A stretch of DNA of 64,000 bases. Source: Dugong dugon. Taxonomy: Eukaryota; Chordata; Mammalia; Sirenia; Dugongidae. The stretch covers positions 84,027,334-84,091,333 of the forward strand of contig CM057475.1 in the NCBI GenBank assembly GCA_030035585.1. The letters run 5' to 3'. This document shows positions 1 through 13,310 of this stretch, piece by piece; position 1 is the first letter of the stretch, and every line of letters begins with the position of its first letter. Under the pieces are notes generated by a model. That model was not told the DNA's origin. It saw only the letters and a program-made list of their open reading frames with translations, and did not search any database. Made by a program: the position numbers and the translations under genes.

Positions 1-1780
1 GGAATATTAAAAGCAAAACTCAAAGGGTGTGATAGAAAGTAACATACAGGTAGATGCAGTTAGAATGTGATGTAGTTTTTGTCTTGGGACTGGGTTGCTT
101 GATGTTCATTATATTATTATGTGAGAGAAATACTTCATATATTATTTTTAATGTATCAAATATAATACTAAAGTTAATAAAGGAAAAGTTGCTGCAGACG
201 TTTTCCTTTTGCTGCTCTGGCACTCCCTGGTGGGCACCATGACCACTGAGTGGTCCTCACTGTGGATGCGTCTGTCTGGAGCAGGCATCACTGTCTTTTC
301 CAGGGAACCTCTGTTGCCAAGCACCACCGTCACTGATGTGCTGGCATCTTCTTTGTGGGCCTTAGTGAGCTGGTGCCTCCCATGCAGAATTCAGGAGGGC
401 CCCTTCCTCCAAACAGTGGGTTAACACTTCTGCCTGTGGGGAAAAAGTGTTGCTTGTTCCCAGAATCTTGAACAGCAACTGGGACATGGAAGCAGAGCAG
501 ACAGACAGCTACAGCTACAGGCTTATCAAATCCCTACTCTTCTTGGCGTGAAAAACTTTGTTCTTGGGCCAAGCTGGCTTGCTCTTTTGACCACCATGAT
601 GTTGTGTGTTCTCTGCTTTTGTTTTACTTGGAAGAGTTTTGGCTTTTGTCAAGGTCATTATTTTTAACCATAAGTGGCATTAAAAATTATATAATTTCCC
701 TCCCCTAAATTTCTATTCTGGGGCTCTGGACCATTTTACCATAGAAATTAGGAGGAAATCCCAGAAGGTAGACTCAAATAAACTCTTCCGAGCATGTTTT
801 CAACCCCCATCCCCACCTCACTCCCTTCCTGCTTATCCACAGCTTTTTGGTTGTCTGGAACAGTAACATTATTTTACTGTGAGTTATTCATACCACCTTC
901 CTGTGATATGAAAGAGGATAAAGTCACTACACTAAGTCCACCTGACAAGAAATATCTTCATCACATGACTTACAGTGAAAAGAAAGCTTAGCACTGCAGA
1001 GGGAGGCCAGAGAGCCCAGGGGATGTGCTATGGCCTAACAACTGCCTCTGGACATTCCAAATGTGTCTCCTTCATGAAGCTCCTCCTCTCCCTATAAAAT
1101 CTGGTTTGATGAGTGTCGGGGATTCTACATGTCTAGGAGCATGAACCCAAGAAAGACAAGATATGATATAGAAGTAACAGGTGAGAAGACCACTAAAATA
1201 TGTATTTGAGGGCAAATAATTTGATAAAGTATCAGTAAATATTAATGAAATTATTAAAACTTGATTTATAAACTAGAAAAAAATATATTTGCGAACAAAT
1301 GTAAAACTAATAACATTCTGAAACTAAAATTCCTGAGAATGAGTGGGGTAGGCTGGCATAATGCATGGAAGTAGAGAAGAAGAAAAATATGATAAAGGTC
1401 TACTCTTTTTCAGATTTACCAATGATCATAATAAATATGACTGTTTAATTCTCCTATTAACCGAAAACAACTATCAGATTATTTCAAAACTACAAGACAC
1501 TTTTCAAGACACTTATTAAGAACAAAATGACATAGAGATACATAAAATGCTAGGATGAACGTAGATATACCAGGGAAATAGTATTTTAAAAAACCACATA
1601 TGGCAAAAGTTATCAAAGAGGACAAATAGATGTTTACAGTGCTAAGTACTCACTTTCATAGCCTCTCTTAGAGATAGCATTAGCCATGTTCCAACTAGTA
1701 ATAAAAAAAACTCAGGTTTTCTGTAAGTTTCTGGGAAAGCTCTTATTTTCCTGACAATAGGGATAGGCAGGAGAAGCACT
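1..1780. other. Intergenic DNA without a recognised gene
   Basis: Only short open frames are present and none reads as a known protein family. The stretch from about 190 to 660 is richer in GC than its surroundings and looks like unique sequence; translated on either strand it gave no recognisable product. From about 1150 to 1780 the DNA is AT-rich and resembles decayed L1, leading into the clearer L1 fragment that follows. Confidence 0.5.
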
Positions 1781-2078
1781 TCCAAACTGGCAGAGTAGGG
1801 ACTTTTGAAAACCCACTCCTCCATAGAAGTGAGGAGAAAACTAGCACAATTGTCCAATAAGAAAAGTGAACATACCTTCATTACCCATATTTACATTTAC
1901 ATATGCATAATCAGAGTCCCAGGAGGAGAGAAGAGAGAGAAGGGGACAGAAAGACTACTTGAAGAAATAATGGTTGAAAACTTCCCAAATGTGATGAAAA
2001 ACATTAAACTACACATCCAAGAAGATTCACAAACTTCAAGTGAAATAAACTCAAGGAGAACCATAGCTACTTTTGTTG
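1780..2078 (+). mobile_element. Old L1 (L1M-type) ORF1 fragment
   Basis: The segment around 1950-2075 translates to an L1 ORF1-like stretch (EEIMVENFPNVMKN, then IQEDSQTSSEIN), matching the part of mammalian ORF1p where the central domain meets the C-terminal domain. It is cut off at 2079 by RTE DNA, and L1-like sequence resumes near 6545. The RTE block was therefore probably inserted into this older L1. Confidence 0.6.
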
Positions 2079-3455
2079 TTAGGTGTCGTTAATTCTGTTC
2101 CAAATCATAATGACCCTATGGAAAACAGAACAAAACACTGCCCGGTCCTGTACCATCCTCACAATTGTTGTTATGCTTGAGCCAATCGTTGCAGCCACTG
2201 TATCAATCCATCTCGTTGCGGGTCTTCCTCTTTTTTGCTGACCCTCTACTTTACCAAGCATGACGTCCTTCTCCAGGGACCCATCCCTCCTGATAACTTG
2301 TCCAAAGTATGTGAGACGTAGTCTTGCCATCCTTGCTTCTAAGGAGTATTCTGGCTGTACTTTTTCCAAAACAGAATTTTTCGTTCTTTTGGCAGTCCAT
2401 GGTATATTAAATATTCTTCCCCAACACCACAATTCAAAGGCATCAATTCTTCTTCAGTCTTCCTTATTCATTGTCCAGCTTTTGCATGCATATGAGGCAA
2501 TTGAAAACTCCATGGCTTGGGTCAGGCACACCTTAGTCTTCAAGGTGATGTCATTGCTTTTTAACACTTTAAAGACGTCTTTTGCAGCAGATTTGCCCAA
2601 TACAGTGTGTCTTTTGATTTCTTGACTGCTGCTTCCATGGGTGTTGTTTGGGGATCCAAGTATAATGAAATCCTTGACAACTTCAATCTTTTCTCCATTG
2701 ATCGTGATGCTGCGTATTGGTCCAGTTGTGAGGATTTTTGTTTTCTTTATGCTGAGATGTAATCCATAGTGAAAGCTGTGGTCTTTGTTCTTCACCAGTA
2801 TGTGCTTCAAGTCCTCTTCACTTTCAGCAAGCAAGGTTGTGTCATCTGCATAACACAGGTTGTTAATGAGTCTTCCTCCAACTCTGATGCTACGTTCTTT
2901 TTCAGATAGTTCAGTTTCTGGGATTATTTGTTCAGTATACAAGTTGAATAGGTATGGTGAAATGATACAACCCTGATGCACACCTTTCCTGACTTTAAAC
3001 CACTCAGTATCCCCTTGTTCTGTTTGAACGACTACCTCTTCATCTATGTACAAGTTCCTCATGAGCACAAATAAGTGTTCCAGAATTCCCATTCTTTGAA
3101 ATATTATCCATAATTTGTTATGTTCCACCCAGTCAAAAGCCTTTGCATAGTCCATAAAACACAGGTAAACATCTTTCTGGTATTCTCTGCTTTCAGCCAG
3201 GATCCATCTGACATCATGTATGATATCCCTGGTTCCACATTCTCTTCTCAATCCAGCTTGAATTTCTGGCAGCTCCCTGTTGATGTACTGCTGCAACTGC
3301 TTTTGAATGATCCTCAGCAAAATTTTACTTACGTGTGATATTAGTGATATTGTTTGATAGTTTCTACATTCGATTGGCTCACCTTTCTTGGGAATGGGCA
3401 TAAATATGGATTTTTGCAGTCAGTTGGCCAGGTAAGTGCCTTCCAAATTTCTTGG
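2079..3455 (-). mobile_element. RTE-type LINE, 3' half (reverse transcriptase to 3' end)
   Basis: On the minus strand this reads as the C-terminal part of an RTE/BovB-like ORF. The frame from 3401 to 2454 holds reverse transcriptase motifs: a KAFDWVEHNKLW block, a GVHQGCIISPYLFN block and the catalytic YADD in LCYADDTTLL. A second frame from 2432 to 2079 carries the C-terminal region (WCWGRIFNIPWTAKR, YFGQVIRRDGSLEKD). The 3' end at about 2079 is the conserved tail shared with the other copies here. The 5' part is missing: at about 3455 the fragment abuts the 5' end of a + strand RTE copy. The frame break between the two ORFs shows it is dead. Confidence 0.88.
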
Positions 3456-6400
3456 CACAGGCAGTTTCCATGGCAGACAGGTTTCAGCTGAGCTTCCAGA
3501 CTAAGACAGGCTAGGAAGAAGGACCCGGTGATCTAATTCTGAAAAGAATTAGTTAGTGAAAACCTTATGAATGGCAGAGGAACATTGTTTGATATAGTGC
3601 CAGAAGATGATCCCCTCAGGTTGGAAGACACTCAAAAGACAACTAGGGAAGAGCTGCCTTCTCAAAGTAGAGTCAGCCTTAATTACATGGATGGAGTCAA
3701 GCTTTCAGGACCTTCATCTGCTCATGTGGCACGATTCAAAATGAGGAGAAACAGCTGCAAACATCCTTTAATAATCGGAACATGGAAGGTATCTAGGAAA
3801 ATTGGAAGTCTTCAAAAATGAAATGTAATGCATAAACATCGATATCCTAGGCATTAGTGAGCTGAAATGGACTGGTATTGGCTATTCTGAACTGGACAAT
3901 ATATGGTCTACTATGCCAGAAATGACAACTCAAAGAGGAACAGCATTACATTCATCGTCAAAAAGACACATTTCAAGATCTATCCTGAAGTACAACGCTG
4001 TCAGTGATAGGATAATACCCATATGGCTACAAAAAAGACCAGTTAATACAACTATTATTCAGATTTACGCACCAACATTGAAGGCCAAAGATGAAGAAAT
4101 GGAAGATTTTTACCAACTTCTGCAGTCTGAAATTGATTGAATATGCAATCAGGATGCATTAATTACTCATGATTGGAATGCGAGAGTGGGAAACGAAGAA
4201 GAAGGATTGGTAGTTGGAAAATATGGCCTTGGTTACAGAAACAATGCTGGAGATCACATGATAGAATTTTGCAAGACCAATTAATTCTTCATTGCAAATA
4301 CCTTTTTTCAACAGCAAAAACGGCGACAACACACGTGGACCTTGCCAGATGGATTACACAGGAATCAAATCGACTACATCTATGGTAAGAAATGATGGAA
4401 AAGCTCAGTAAAATCAGTCAGAACACAGTCAGGGGCCGACTATGGAACAGACCATCAATTGCTTATATGCAAGTTCAAGTTGAAACTGAAGAAAATTAGA
4501 ACAAATCCAAGGGAGCCAAAGTACGACCTTGGGTATATCCCACCTGAATTTAGACATTCTCAAGAATAGATTTGATGCATTGAACCTTAATGACTGAAGA
4601 CCAGACGAGTTGTGGAATGACATCAAGGACATCATACATGAAGACAGCAAGAGGTCATTAAAAAGAAAGGAAATAAAGAAAAGACCAAAATGGATGACAG
4701 AAGAGACTCTGAAACTTGTTCTTCAATGTCAAGTAGCTAAAGCAAAAGGAAAAAATGATGAAGTAAAAGAACTGAACAGAAGATTTCAAAGGGTGGCTGG
4801 AGAAGACAAAGTAAAGTATTATAATGACGCGTTCAAAGACCTGGAGCTAGAAAACTAAAAGGGAAGAGCACACTCGGCATTTCTCAAGCTGAAAGAACTG
4901 AAGAAAAAATTCAAGCCTTGAGTCGCAGTATTGAAGGATTCAATGGGGAAAGTATTAAACGACACAGGAAAAATCAAAGAGGATGGAAAGAATACACAGA
5001 GTCAGTATACCAAAAAAAATTTGTTGACTTTCAACCATTTCAGGAGGTAGCATATAACCAGGAACCAATGGTACTGAAGGAAGAAGTCCAAGCTATACTG
5101 AAGGCATTGTCGAAAAACAAGGCTCCAGGAATTGGCAGAATACCAACTGAGATGTCTCAACAAATGGCTGCAGTGCTGGAAGTGCTCACTTGTCTATGCC
5201 AAGAAATCTGGAAGAGAGCTACCTGGCCAACTGACTGGAAGAGGTCTATATTTACGCTTATTCCCAAGACAAGTGATCCAACCAAATGCAGAAATTATCA
5301 AACAATATCATTAATATCACATGCAAATAAAAGTTCGCTGAATATCATTCAAAAGTGGCTGCAGCAGCACATCCACAGGGAACTGCCAGAAATTCAGAGG
5401 AGGACTTGGAACCAGGGATATCATGCCTGATGTCAGATGAATCCTGGCTGAAAGCAGAGAATACCAGAAAGATGTTTATCTGTGTTTTATGGACTATGCA
5501 AAGGCATTTGACTGTGTGGATCATAACAAATTGTGGACAGCATTGTGAAGAATGGGAATTCCAGAACAATTGATTGTGCTCATGAGGAACTTGTACATAG
5601 TGAAGGGGCAGTCATTTAAACAGAAAAGGGGTGCATCAGGGTTGTATCTTTTCACCATACCTATTCAATCTGCTTGCTGAGCAAATAATCCTAGAATCTG
5701 GACTATATGAAGAAGAACAGGGCATCAGGATTGGCGGAAAACTCATTAACAACCTGTGTTATGCAGATGACGCAACCTTGCTTGCTGAAAGTGAAGAGGA
5801 CTTGAAGCATTTACTGATGAAGATCAAAGACCACAGCCTTCAGTATGGATTACATCTCAACATAAAGAAAACAAATATCTTCACAACTGGACCAGTACGC
5901 AGCATCATGATCAATCGAGAAAAGATTGAGGTTGTCAAGTATTTCATTTTACTTGGATCCCCAATCAACACCCATGGAAGCAGCAGTCAAAAAATCAAAA
6001 GACACACTGCATTGGGCAAATCTGCTGCAGAAGACCTCTTTAAAGTATTAAAAAGCAAAGATGTCACCTTGAAGACTAAGGTGTGCCTGACCGAAACCAT
6101 GGTGCTGTCAGTAGCCTCATATGCATCTAAAGTTGGACAATGAATACGGAAGACTGAAGAAGAATTGATGCCTTTGAATTGTGGTGTTGGTGAACAATAT
6201 TGAATATTCCACAGACTGCCAAAAGAATGAACAAATGTGTCTTGGAAGAAGTGCAACCAGAATACTCCTTAGAAGCGAGGATGGTGAGACTACTTCTCAC
6301 ATACTTCGGACATGTTATCAAGAGAGATCAGTCCCTGGAAAAGGACATCACACTTGGTAAATAAAGGGTTGGCAATAAAGAGGAAACCCTCAGTGAGATG

Positions 6401-6541
6401 GATTGACACAGTGTGGCTGCAACAATGGGCTCAAGCACAACGACGATTGTGAGGATTGTGCAGGACCGGGCAGTATTTCATTCTGTTGTGCATAGGGTCA
6501 CTATGAGTCAGAACTCACTCCACAGCACCTAACAACAACAC
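3456..6541 (+). mobile_element. Near full-length RTE-type LINE, disabled
   Basis: This is the longest RTE copy in the window, running from a 5' region (also seen at 47155 and 62044) to the conserved 3' tail near 6541. Decayed reading-frame pieces lie at 3567-3821, 3913-4140 (endonuclease-like, with IIQIYAPT), 4610-4858, 4918-5430 (RT N-terminal region, PKTSDPTKCRNYQTISL) and 5631-6143 (RT palm with LCYADDATLL). Frame changes and stops separate them, so no single protein can be made. RTE elements encode one protein with an apurinic endonuclease followed by a reverse transcriptase; that order is preserved here. The copy sits inside an older L1. Confidence 0.88.
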
Positions 6542-6544
6542 ATA

Positions 6545-6785
6545 GGTAAACATAAAACAGAGCATAAATGTAATTTTTGTTTGTAACTCTTTCCTTCTCC
6601 TATCCAATTTGAAAGCAATCGAATAAAGCAATTATTATAAAACTGTGTTCACTGGCTTATAATGTATAAAGATATAATTTGTATGACAAAAACAGCACAA
6701 AAGAGGGGGAGACAAAAAAGCTATATTAGAGCAAAATTTTGTATGCAATTAAAATTAAGTTGTTATTAACACAAACTAGATTCTA
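6545..6785 (+). mobile_element. Continuation of old L1 (L1M-type)
   Basis: The AT-rich stretch, with a GAGGGGGAGACAAAAAAGC block and ending in ATTAAAATTAAGTTG, resembles the downstream part of the old L1 whose ORF1 piece lies at 1780-2078. It has the same orientation and appears separated from it by the RTE insertions. Assignment rests on recognised L1-like wording, not an alignment. Confidence 0.5.
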
Positions 6786-7143
6786 GCTTGAGTCCTAGCG
6801 TGAGGGGAGGCTGAATCTACCCTCATCACCAGCACCAGGAGGAAGGAGCCTGCAGCAAGAGGAGTGCATGAACCCCAATGCCTATGCCAGGTGCACCTGG
6901 CTGGGCCAGGACAGGAGGAGAGGGTGCAGGGGATTGAAAGAGCTCAGTCTCCATCCTCGGGAATGGCTGGCCTTCCACACTGGCCACTGGGAAGGGAAGA
7001 TGGGAAGAACAGCCATGCTGACCTCACCGACGAGTAAGTGTGGCTTGGGCGGGACTGCAGTCAGCCAGAGCTGCTGGTCGTTTACTTCAAGGAGTGCAAA
7101 ACCTTAGCAAGGAGCAAGGCCCCTAGACTCCTGTCAGATGTCA

Positions 7144-7315
7144 CACCAAAAAAACCAAACCAAACCTGTTACGGTCAAGTCGATTTCAACTCATAGTGAC
7201 CTATAGGACAGAGCGGAACTGCCCCTTAGGGTTTCCAAGGAGTGGCTGGGGCATTTGAACTGCTGACTTTTTGGTTAGTAGCTGAGCTCTTAACCGCTGT
7301 GCCACCAGGGCTCCA
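7144..7315 (-). mobile_element. AfroSINE-type tRNA-derived SINE
   Basis: On the minus strand it begins GGAGCCCTGGTGGCACAGCG, the A-box region of a tRNA-derived SINE, and ends in a CTATAGGTCACTATGAGTTG tail followed by an A/C-rich stretch. It is flanked by a 10-bp direct repeat TCAGATGTCA at 7134-7143 and 7316-7325, a good target-site duplication. Confidence 0.85.
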
Positions 7316-7435
7316 TCAGATGTCAAGGCCCCTTAAAACACAGGAGCATTAACGGTAAACATCAGCAAAGTGGCTGCATTCTCAAATGCAAAAGAATCGA
7401 TGGCTTGCCCATGTCCCTAATAATATTGTTGAGCG

Positions 7436-7552
7436 AATGCAGTATAGAGGGTTAGGGTGCAGTATAGATTGTCAGAATGCAGTATAGACGGTTAGGATGC
7501 AGTGTACAGGGTTAGGATGCAGTATACAGGGTTAGGATGCAGTATACACGAT
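7436..7552. repeat. GC/AT minisatellite, about 21-bp unit
   Basis: Imperfect tandem copies of a unit close to GGGTTAGGATGCAGTATACA run through this stretch, about six units. The same unit reappears at about 7771-7800 (CTACAGGGTTAGAATGCAGT) after a SINE, so the array was probably split by that insertion. Confidence 0.8.
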
Positions 7553-7770
7553 TACCAAATAAACCAAACCAAATCTGTTGCCGTTGGGTCAATTCTGACT
7601 CATAGCGACCCTACTGGACAGAGTACAACTGCCCCATAGGGTTTCCAAGGCTGTAATCTTCACGGAAGCAGACTGCCACATCTTTCTCCCTCAAAGTGGC
7701 TGGTGGATTTGAACCACCGACTTTTCGGTTAGCAGCCAGGTGCTTAACTACTGTGTAACCAGAGCTCCCT
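7553..7770 (-). mobile_element. AfroSINE inserted in the minisatellite
   Basis: Complete minus-strand AfroSINE: the left end carries the tail (AAACCAAACCAAATCTGTTG), followed by the ACTCATAGCGACCC block, and the right end carries the tRNA-like head. Minisatellite units lie on both sides, so the SINE is younger than the array. Confidence 0.85.
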
Positions 7771-7800
7771 CTACAGGGTTAGAATGCAGTATATAGAATA

Positions 7801-8800
7801 CAGCCTTGTCTTGATATAAACAGAAGTATAGAAGGACATGAATCAAAATCTAAAAGTGATTTGGTTGGATTGTGAGTGATAGTTTTCTTCATTTTTCATT
7901 GTATGTCTATTATACACAATTATACATTAATTATATAAAAGTATAAAATTAAAACATATGAATTAAGATCTTCTCTAATTACCAGTTAGAAGAAAGAATG
8001 AAGAACTTTCTCTTCATTCTAATAACAAATAAAGTCCCAAAACTACCTAGAAATAACCCTAACAATAAGGTAGAAGTGGGGTGGTATCAATGAATAAATG
8101 ACACATAAAATGTAAACAGTATGGAACTCTGCTGCATTGCAGGGTATACTAAGACAAAGTATTTCAAAGACACAAAGTCTTCCCAAATTAACTCACTGAT
8201 TTCAAACAATTCCAATAAAAATCCTAATGTATTCTTTGTTTAGAATTTGACAAATTGGCTCTGAAGAATAATTTCCTGCTATGAAAATATACTCCTTTTA
8301 TAATCAGAGATTAACTTCTTCAAAGTCAGTCAACTTTTTCTTTCCTTCAGCTGAATTTGCCCATTGATTTGACTCTGTGGAATGGAATTCAAGATGTGAA
8401 TCCTCCTCCTCTGGCCACACCAACCTGGCAAGTGGTACTTGGGACCCTCAGGAGAAGCTCAGACAAAACTTCTGATGGACTTTAAGGGACTTTGCACCAC
8501 CAGAGCCAGCACCTGCCAAGACACTTTCAGCATACACTTGATACTACCTTACATAACCACCCCCCAAACAACCGGTACTCCCTTTGTCCACCCAGTGTAA
8601 AAGGCAGGCAAGTCCCCACCCTGTGCTCTGGACTATGGATGGTGGAGTTCCCCTGTGTGCCGTTCTCATTGGCAATGGGGGCCTGTGCTTGCAGCTTCGA
8701 GTATTGACAGAGCTCAGGCCCATCTTTGTCAGGAGGGTCACTGGAGGGGACTTCTAATAGGCAATCGCTCAGGAAGTGCCCTTTGAAATGATGGTCAACA
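7801..8800. other. Upstream flank of the CYP2E1-like gene, partly old L1
   Basis: About 8090-8240 resembles L1 ORF2 sequence on the + strand (CTTCCCAAATTAACTCACTG). The rest, 8340-8800, is more GC-balanced and unique-looking, as expected of a gene's 5' flank. No coding region was recognised. Confidence 0.45.
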
Positions 8801-8809
8801 TCAGCTAAC

Positions 8810-8825
8810 GGTAACCTAATCATTT
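8810..8825 (+). promoter_or_regulatory. Candidate HNF1-type site
   Basis: GGTAACCTAATCATTT partly fits the HNF1 consensus (GGTTAATNATTAAC). It lies about 75 bp before the TATA box, roughly -107 to -92 from the expected start of transcription. Liver expression of CYP2E1 in rodents depends on an HNF1alpha site in about this position. The match is imperfect, so this is tentative. Confidence 0.3.
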
Positions 8826-8886
8826 GATCAAAGGAGAAGAGAGGAGGCATTGGTTGGAGGGTCACCCTCCTTCCTGGTGATGAGTC

Positions 8887-8894
8887 TATAAAAG
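8887..8894 (+). promoter_or_regulatory. TATA box of the CYP2E1-like gene
   Basis: TATAAAAG lies 61 bp before the initiating ATG. A start of transcription near 8917 would leave a 5' UTR of about 30 bases, typical of CYP2 genes. The surrounding sequence is well preserved despite the coding lesions. Confidence 0.7.
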
Positions 8895-8947
8895 CGCTGC
8901 CTTTCCACGGGCTCTTCCTGCAAGTTGGCACAGGGACCCAAGGAACC

Positions 8948-9123
8948 ATGGTTGCCCTGGGTATCACCACTACCCTGCTAGTGTGGGTGGCCACCCTCCT
9001 GCTCATCTCTGTCTGGAAGCAGATCTACAGCAGCTGGAAGGTACCCCCAGCCCTTTCCCACTTCCAATCATTGGAGATATTCTCCAGCTGGACCTTAACA
9101 ACATTCTTAAATCCTTCACCAAG
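8948..9123 (+). CDS. CYP2E1: CYP2E1-like exon 1, with 1-bp frameshift
   Basis: The ATG at 8948 starts [19 protein letters not shown], the N-terminal signal-anchor helix, followed by a basic stretch with SSWK. The expected hinge [11 protein letters not shown] is broken: the DNA reads CCCCCAGCCCTTTCCC, one G short at about 9050. The rest of the exon ([17 protein letters not shown]) continues in the next frame up to the donor AAG|gtaaga. The exon is 176 rather than 177 bases. Read as is, the product would end after about 78 residues, in exon 2. The start is chosen by homology and by its position behind the TATA box. Intron 1 (9124-10543) holds a short TG run and nothing else recognised. Confidence 0.9.
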
Positions 9124-10501
9124 GTAAGAGAAGTACTATTGGTTTGTGGAGAAGAATTAGATCTAATATGTGTGTGTGTTTGGCTCATCATCAGTCAGAT
9201 TGCTGTTCTTCAATACCAGCCTGTCACAAATTAACTGAAAAATAGTAGCATCCAGGGGTGATGGTCGCAATATTTAGCTAGAAGAACAGATGAGCACTCA
9301 GCCTTCAGAACAGGTTGTGGCTGTGGCACAGCCCTGAGGGCTCCCTTGTGTGTGTGTGTGCATTAATTGCCTGTTGTTGGATTGATCGTGGGGGGCCAGC
9401 GTGGCTGGGGCTGTGCTATTTGCCACCTGGCATGGAAGGATCATGGAGCTTTCACAACCAGGTACTCACTGGCTGGGTGTCAACCTCGACCTGTCTGCAC
9501 GATGCCAAAAGAGCAGGCTGAAAACTGAAGTATTTGATTAACCCATGTGGTGCTGGGCTAACAAGGGCACCTGCCTCCTAGGGTTGTTGTGAAGAAGGAA
9601 TGACTTAACACATCTAAGGACTAAATGAGTTGACAAAGCTGTTAAATGAGTTAATAAAGGAAGCTGCTGGGCAGTGTCTGCTCCACAGGGCACATGGATA
9701 GTGCATTTAGCCCAGAGATGTTGGGCTGGCAGTGGGTGAGGGTGATGGCTCTAGGTCTTCCTGCTGTACCCAGTGTCCCAGCTCTTGGTGGGGGTGAGTG
9801 AAGTGCACAAGGGAGGGTTTCAAGGATTCAGGGTCCATGGAGTTGCTGTGCCCAGGCTGAGCAGGAAGGAAGCACAGCCAGGGGAGGCCCGGAGATTTAG
9901 GCAGGCAGGCAGGGCTCCTTGGGGGGTATGATGAGTCCAAGAAGCTCTAGGGCAGCACAGGTGGGTATTCTAGTAGTTTCTATTTTGGAAGTCATTCTCT
10001 AGAATCCTGTCTATCTGGAATTATCTAACAAAGTCAGAAGATACAGCTACACAAGTGTGTCAGACAATAACACCAAATGCCAATAATAGCGACACTTTGA
10101 AAGGGACAAGCACCTGCAAACATCACCTTCACAAATACCCACTTTCTATTTTGTAATACTATTTTCACAGATTAAATTTTCAAAATTAATGTCTTAAAAT
10201 ATATTACAAAACAAAGGAAATGGACACGTTTTTCAAACGACTTCTTTGGGGGGTGGGGTCCTGGTGGGACTTGACCAGAGTTGGGGCACCCTTCCCAGGG
10301 CAGCTGCACCTTAGACAGCGGCAGCGGGATTGGAGAGGCCGTGGGACCCACGAGCCCTGAGTGGGAAGACCAGACCCTTCCGCTCGCTCTGCTCCCTGCA
10401 GAGCCAAGTTCCTAGTGGTTGGGCTGGGCAGAGACGGGACTTCCCCAACCCCTCCGGGTTCTTTGGCTCAACAGCAGTAACTTCGTGAGGGCGTGTATTA
10501 A

Positions 10502-10765
<264 letters not shown>

Positions 10766-11714
10766 TAGGGGCCCCCTGCGTAATGACAATAATAGGAACA
10801 GCAGAGGTAATCTTAAAGACAACTTATTAAGAGGCATATCTAAGGTATGGCAGGTAGGGCAGGTGCCCTGGGTGCCCCTTGGGAGGGGGGATGAGTATTT
10901 TCCATTGGCCGTGACGGTTTCCATTGCCAGCTCTGAGAGATCATTCAGCAATTTAAAACTAATTGCTATCGGTGCTATGTTCGTAGATACGCCAGGCTCA
11001 GACACCACTCAGGTGATGCCATACACATGCACGCATGCACGCATGCATGGATTCATTCATTCATTGCAGTGTAAGCGTTTTAATGAGAGCGACTATGTGA
11101 GACACATACACACTATGCTCCTAAAATGAAAACGGTGCATTCCAGATATCCAGGCACCTATCTCTGGCCAGCAAGACAGGCATGTTTCCAGAGAAACACC
11201 GAGGACATTTGCACTCATGCCTGTGACACCGGGTGCAGCAGAAGGATCGAGAGCCATCACCCTCACTCACTGCCAGCCCACCAGCCTCTCTGGGCAAAAT
11301 GTACCATCCATGTGCATTGCCCTTTCCAATAACATTTGTAAATTCTCTGGCCCTGTCCACACCTTCCCCCCTCCAACCTCTGCATCTCTCTTCTCCTCTT
11401 TACCGCACCTTTCAGGAGCTGCCCATACCTGGTCTGCAGCTCCTCACACCTCTCAGCCTCTCTAGGTGATGATTCCATCCTTCCCAAACACGTTCTCCCA
11501 GGACTCCACAGCTGCACTCTCTCCTGACTCCTTCCTACATCCTGGCTCAGCTCATCCTCCCCCAGAACTTCGGACATTGGAGGCCCAGGCTTAGTCCAGG
11601 CTCTGTCCTCAGGACATCCCTTTTCTGCATTTGTCTGGTTGATTCTCCCTCTGTGCCTACAAACCACCGAGAGCTTCTCATTCCACCTTCCATTTCTCCC
11701 AGAACTGGGTTTGA

Positions 11715-12287
<573 letters not shown>

Positions 12288-12511
12288 TAAATAACTTCGA
12301 GAGGCAGAGACAACTCAAATAGATTTAAGAACTCAATACTGTATGTGAATCATTATGATTTTCAGTTTCTTCTCACCAACAGACAATGAAAACAGGCATT
12401 GATCAGTATGTGGCAGGAGATTGGGTTATTGGTGTGAAGGCAGTGACGTCCCCTGCAAGCCGTCACATGAGAAGCTCACAAACTCAAGTTCTGTGTGCAC
12501 AGGTCTGATGA

Positions 12512-12715
<204 letters not shown>

Positions 12716-13133
12716 TGAGTGCCGCTGCCTGGTTTACAGCGGGAAAATGGAAAACTCAGATTGCGGGGGATGAGGGAGGCCTCAAGAGCAGAGAATGGGA
12801 GCACATCAGGGCATCTAACCAGATAGCCTCAATATTCCTTCTAGAGGCAGCCCTTGTGCTAACCTCGGGACTGTCACCATTTGCCCTTTAAGAGTGGTCT
12901 CCCTGAGAGACTGATGTTCAGATGAACAAGAGCTGGCCACCATGTTCTTGTTTCTCCCACAGAATGTCACCCCCGACAGCAGTGCCCAAATGATCCTGTC
13001 CACCAGAAATATGTATTCTAAATGAGATGATCACAATGGTCATAAATTCAAGTATCAGCCTAGTCAGCGCACAAAATTAGGCTGCATCCAGAAAAAAAAA
13101 AATCTAGTAAGATAACTCTTTCTCTCTCTCTAG

Positions 13134-13310
13134 CTTTATAATTATTTTGCATCCTATCTATGCTACATGCCTGGGAGCCTCAGGAGGGTCCTGAAGAATG
13201 TGTCTGAAATCAAGCAGTACTTGTCAGAGCAGGTGATGGAGCACTACACGTCGCTGGACCCCAACTGCCCCCGGGATTTCATCGACTGCCTGCTCATCGA
13301 GATGGAAAAC
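13134..13310 (+). CDS. CYP2E1: CYP2E1-like exon 5
   Basis: Exon of 177 bases behind a TCTCTCTCTCTCTAG acceptor. It reads [19 protein letters not shown], then [20 protein letters not shown]. It is open, but diverges more from known CYP2E1 than exons 8 and 9 do. The donor is gtgtcc, which keeps GT but lacks the purine-A-G of a strong donor, so splicing here may be weak. Intron 5 (13311-14476) holds no recognised gene. Confidence 0.9.

Noticed and set aside
209..424. Possible processed pseudogene in a GC-richer stretch
   Set aside because: Translation on both strands gave no recognisable family, so no claim is made.
7436..7552. GGGTTAGG units resembling telomere repeats
   Set aside because: Units are about 21 bases with ATGCAGTATACA between, so this is a minisatellite, not TTAGGG arrays.
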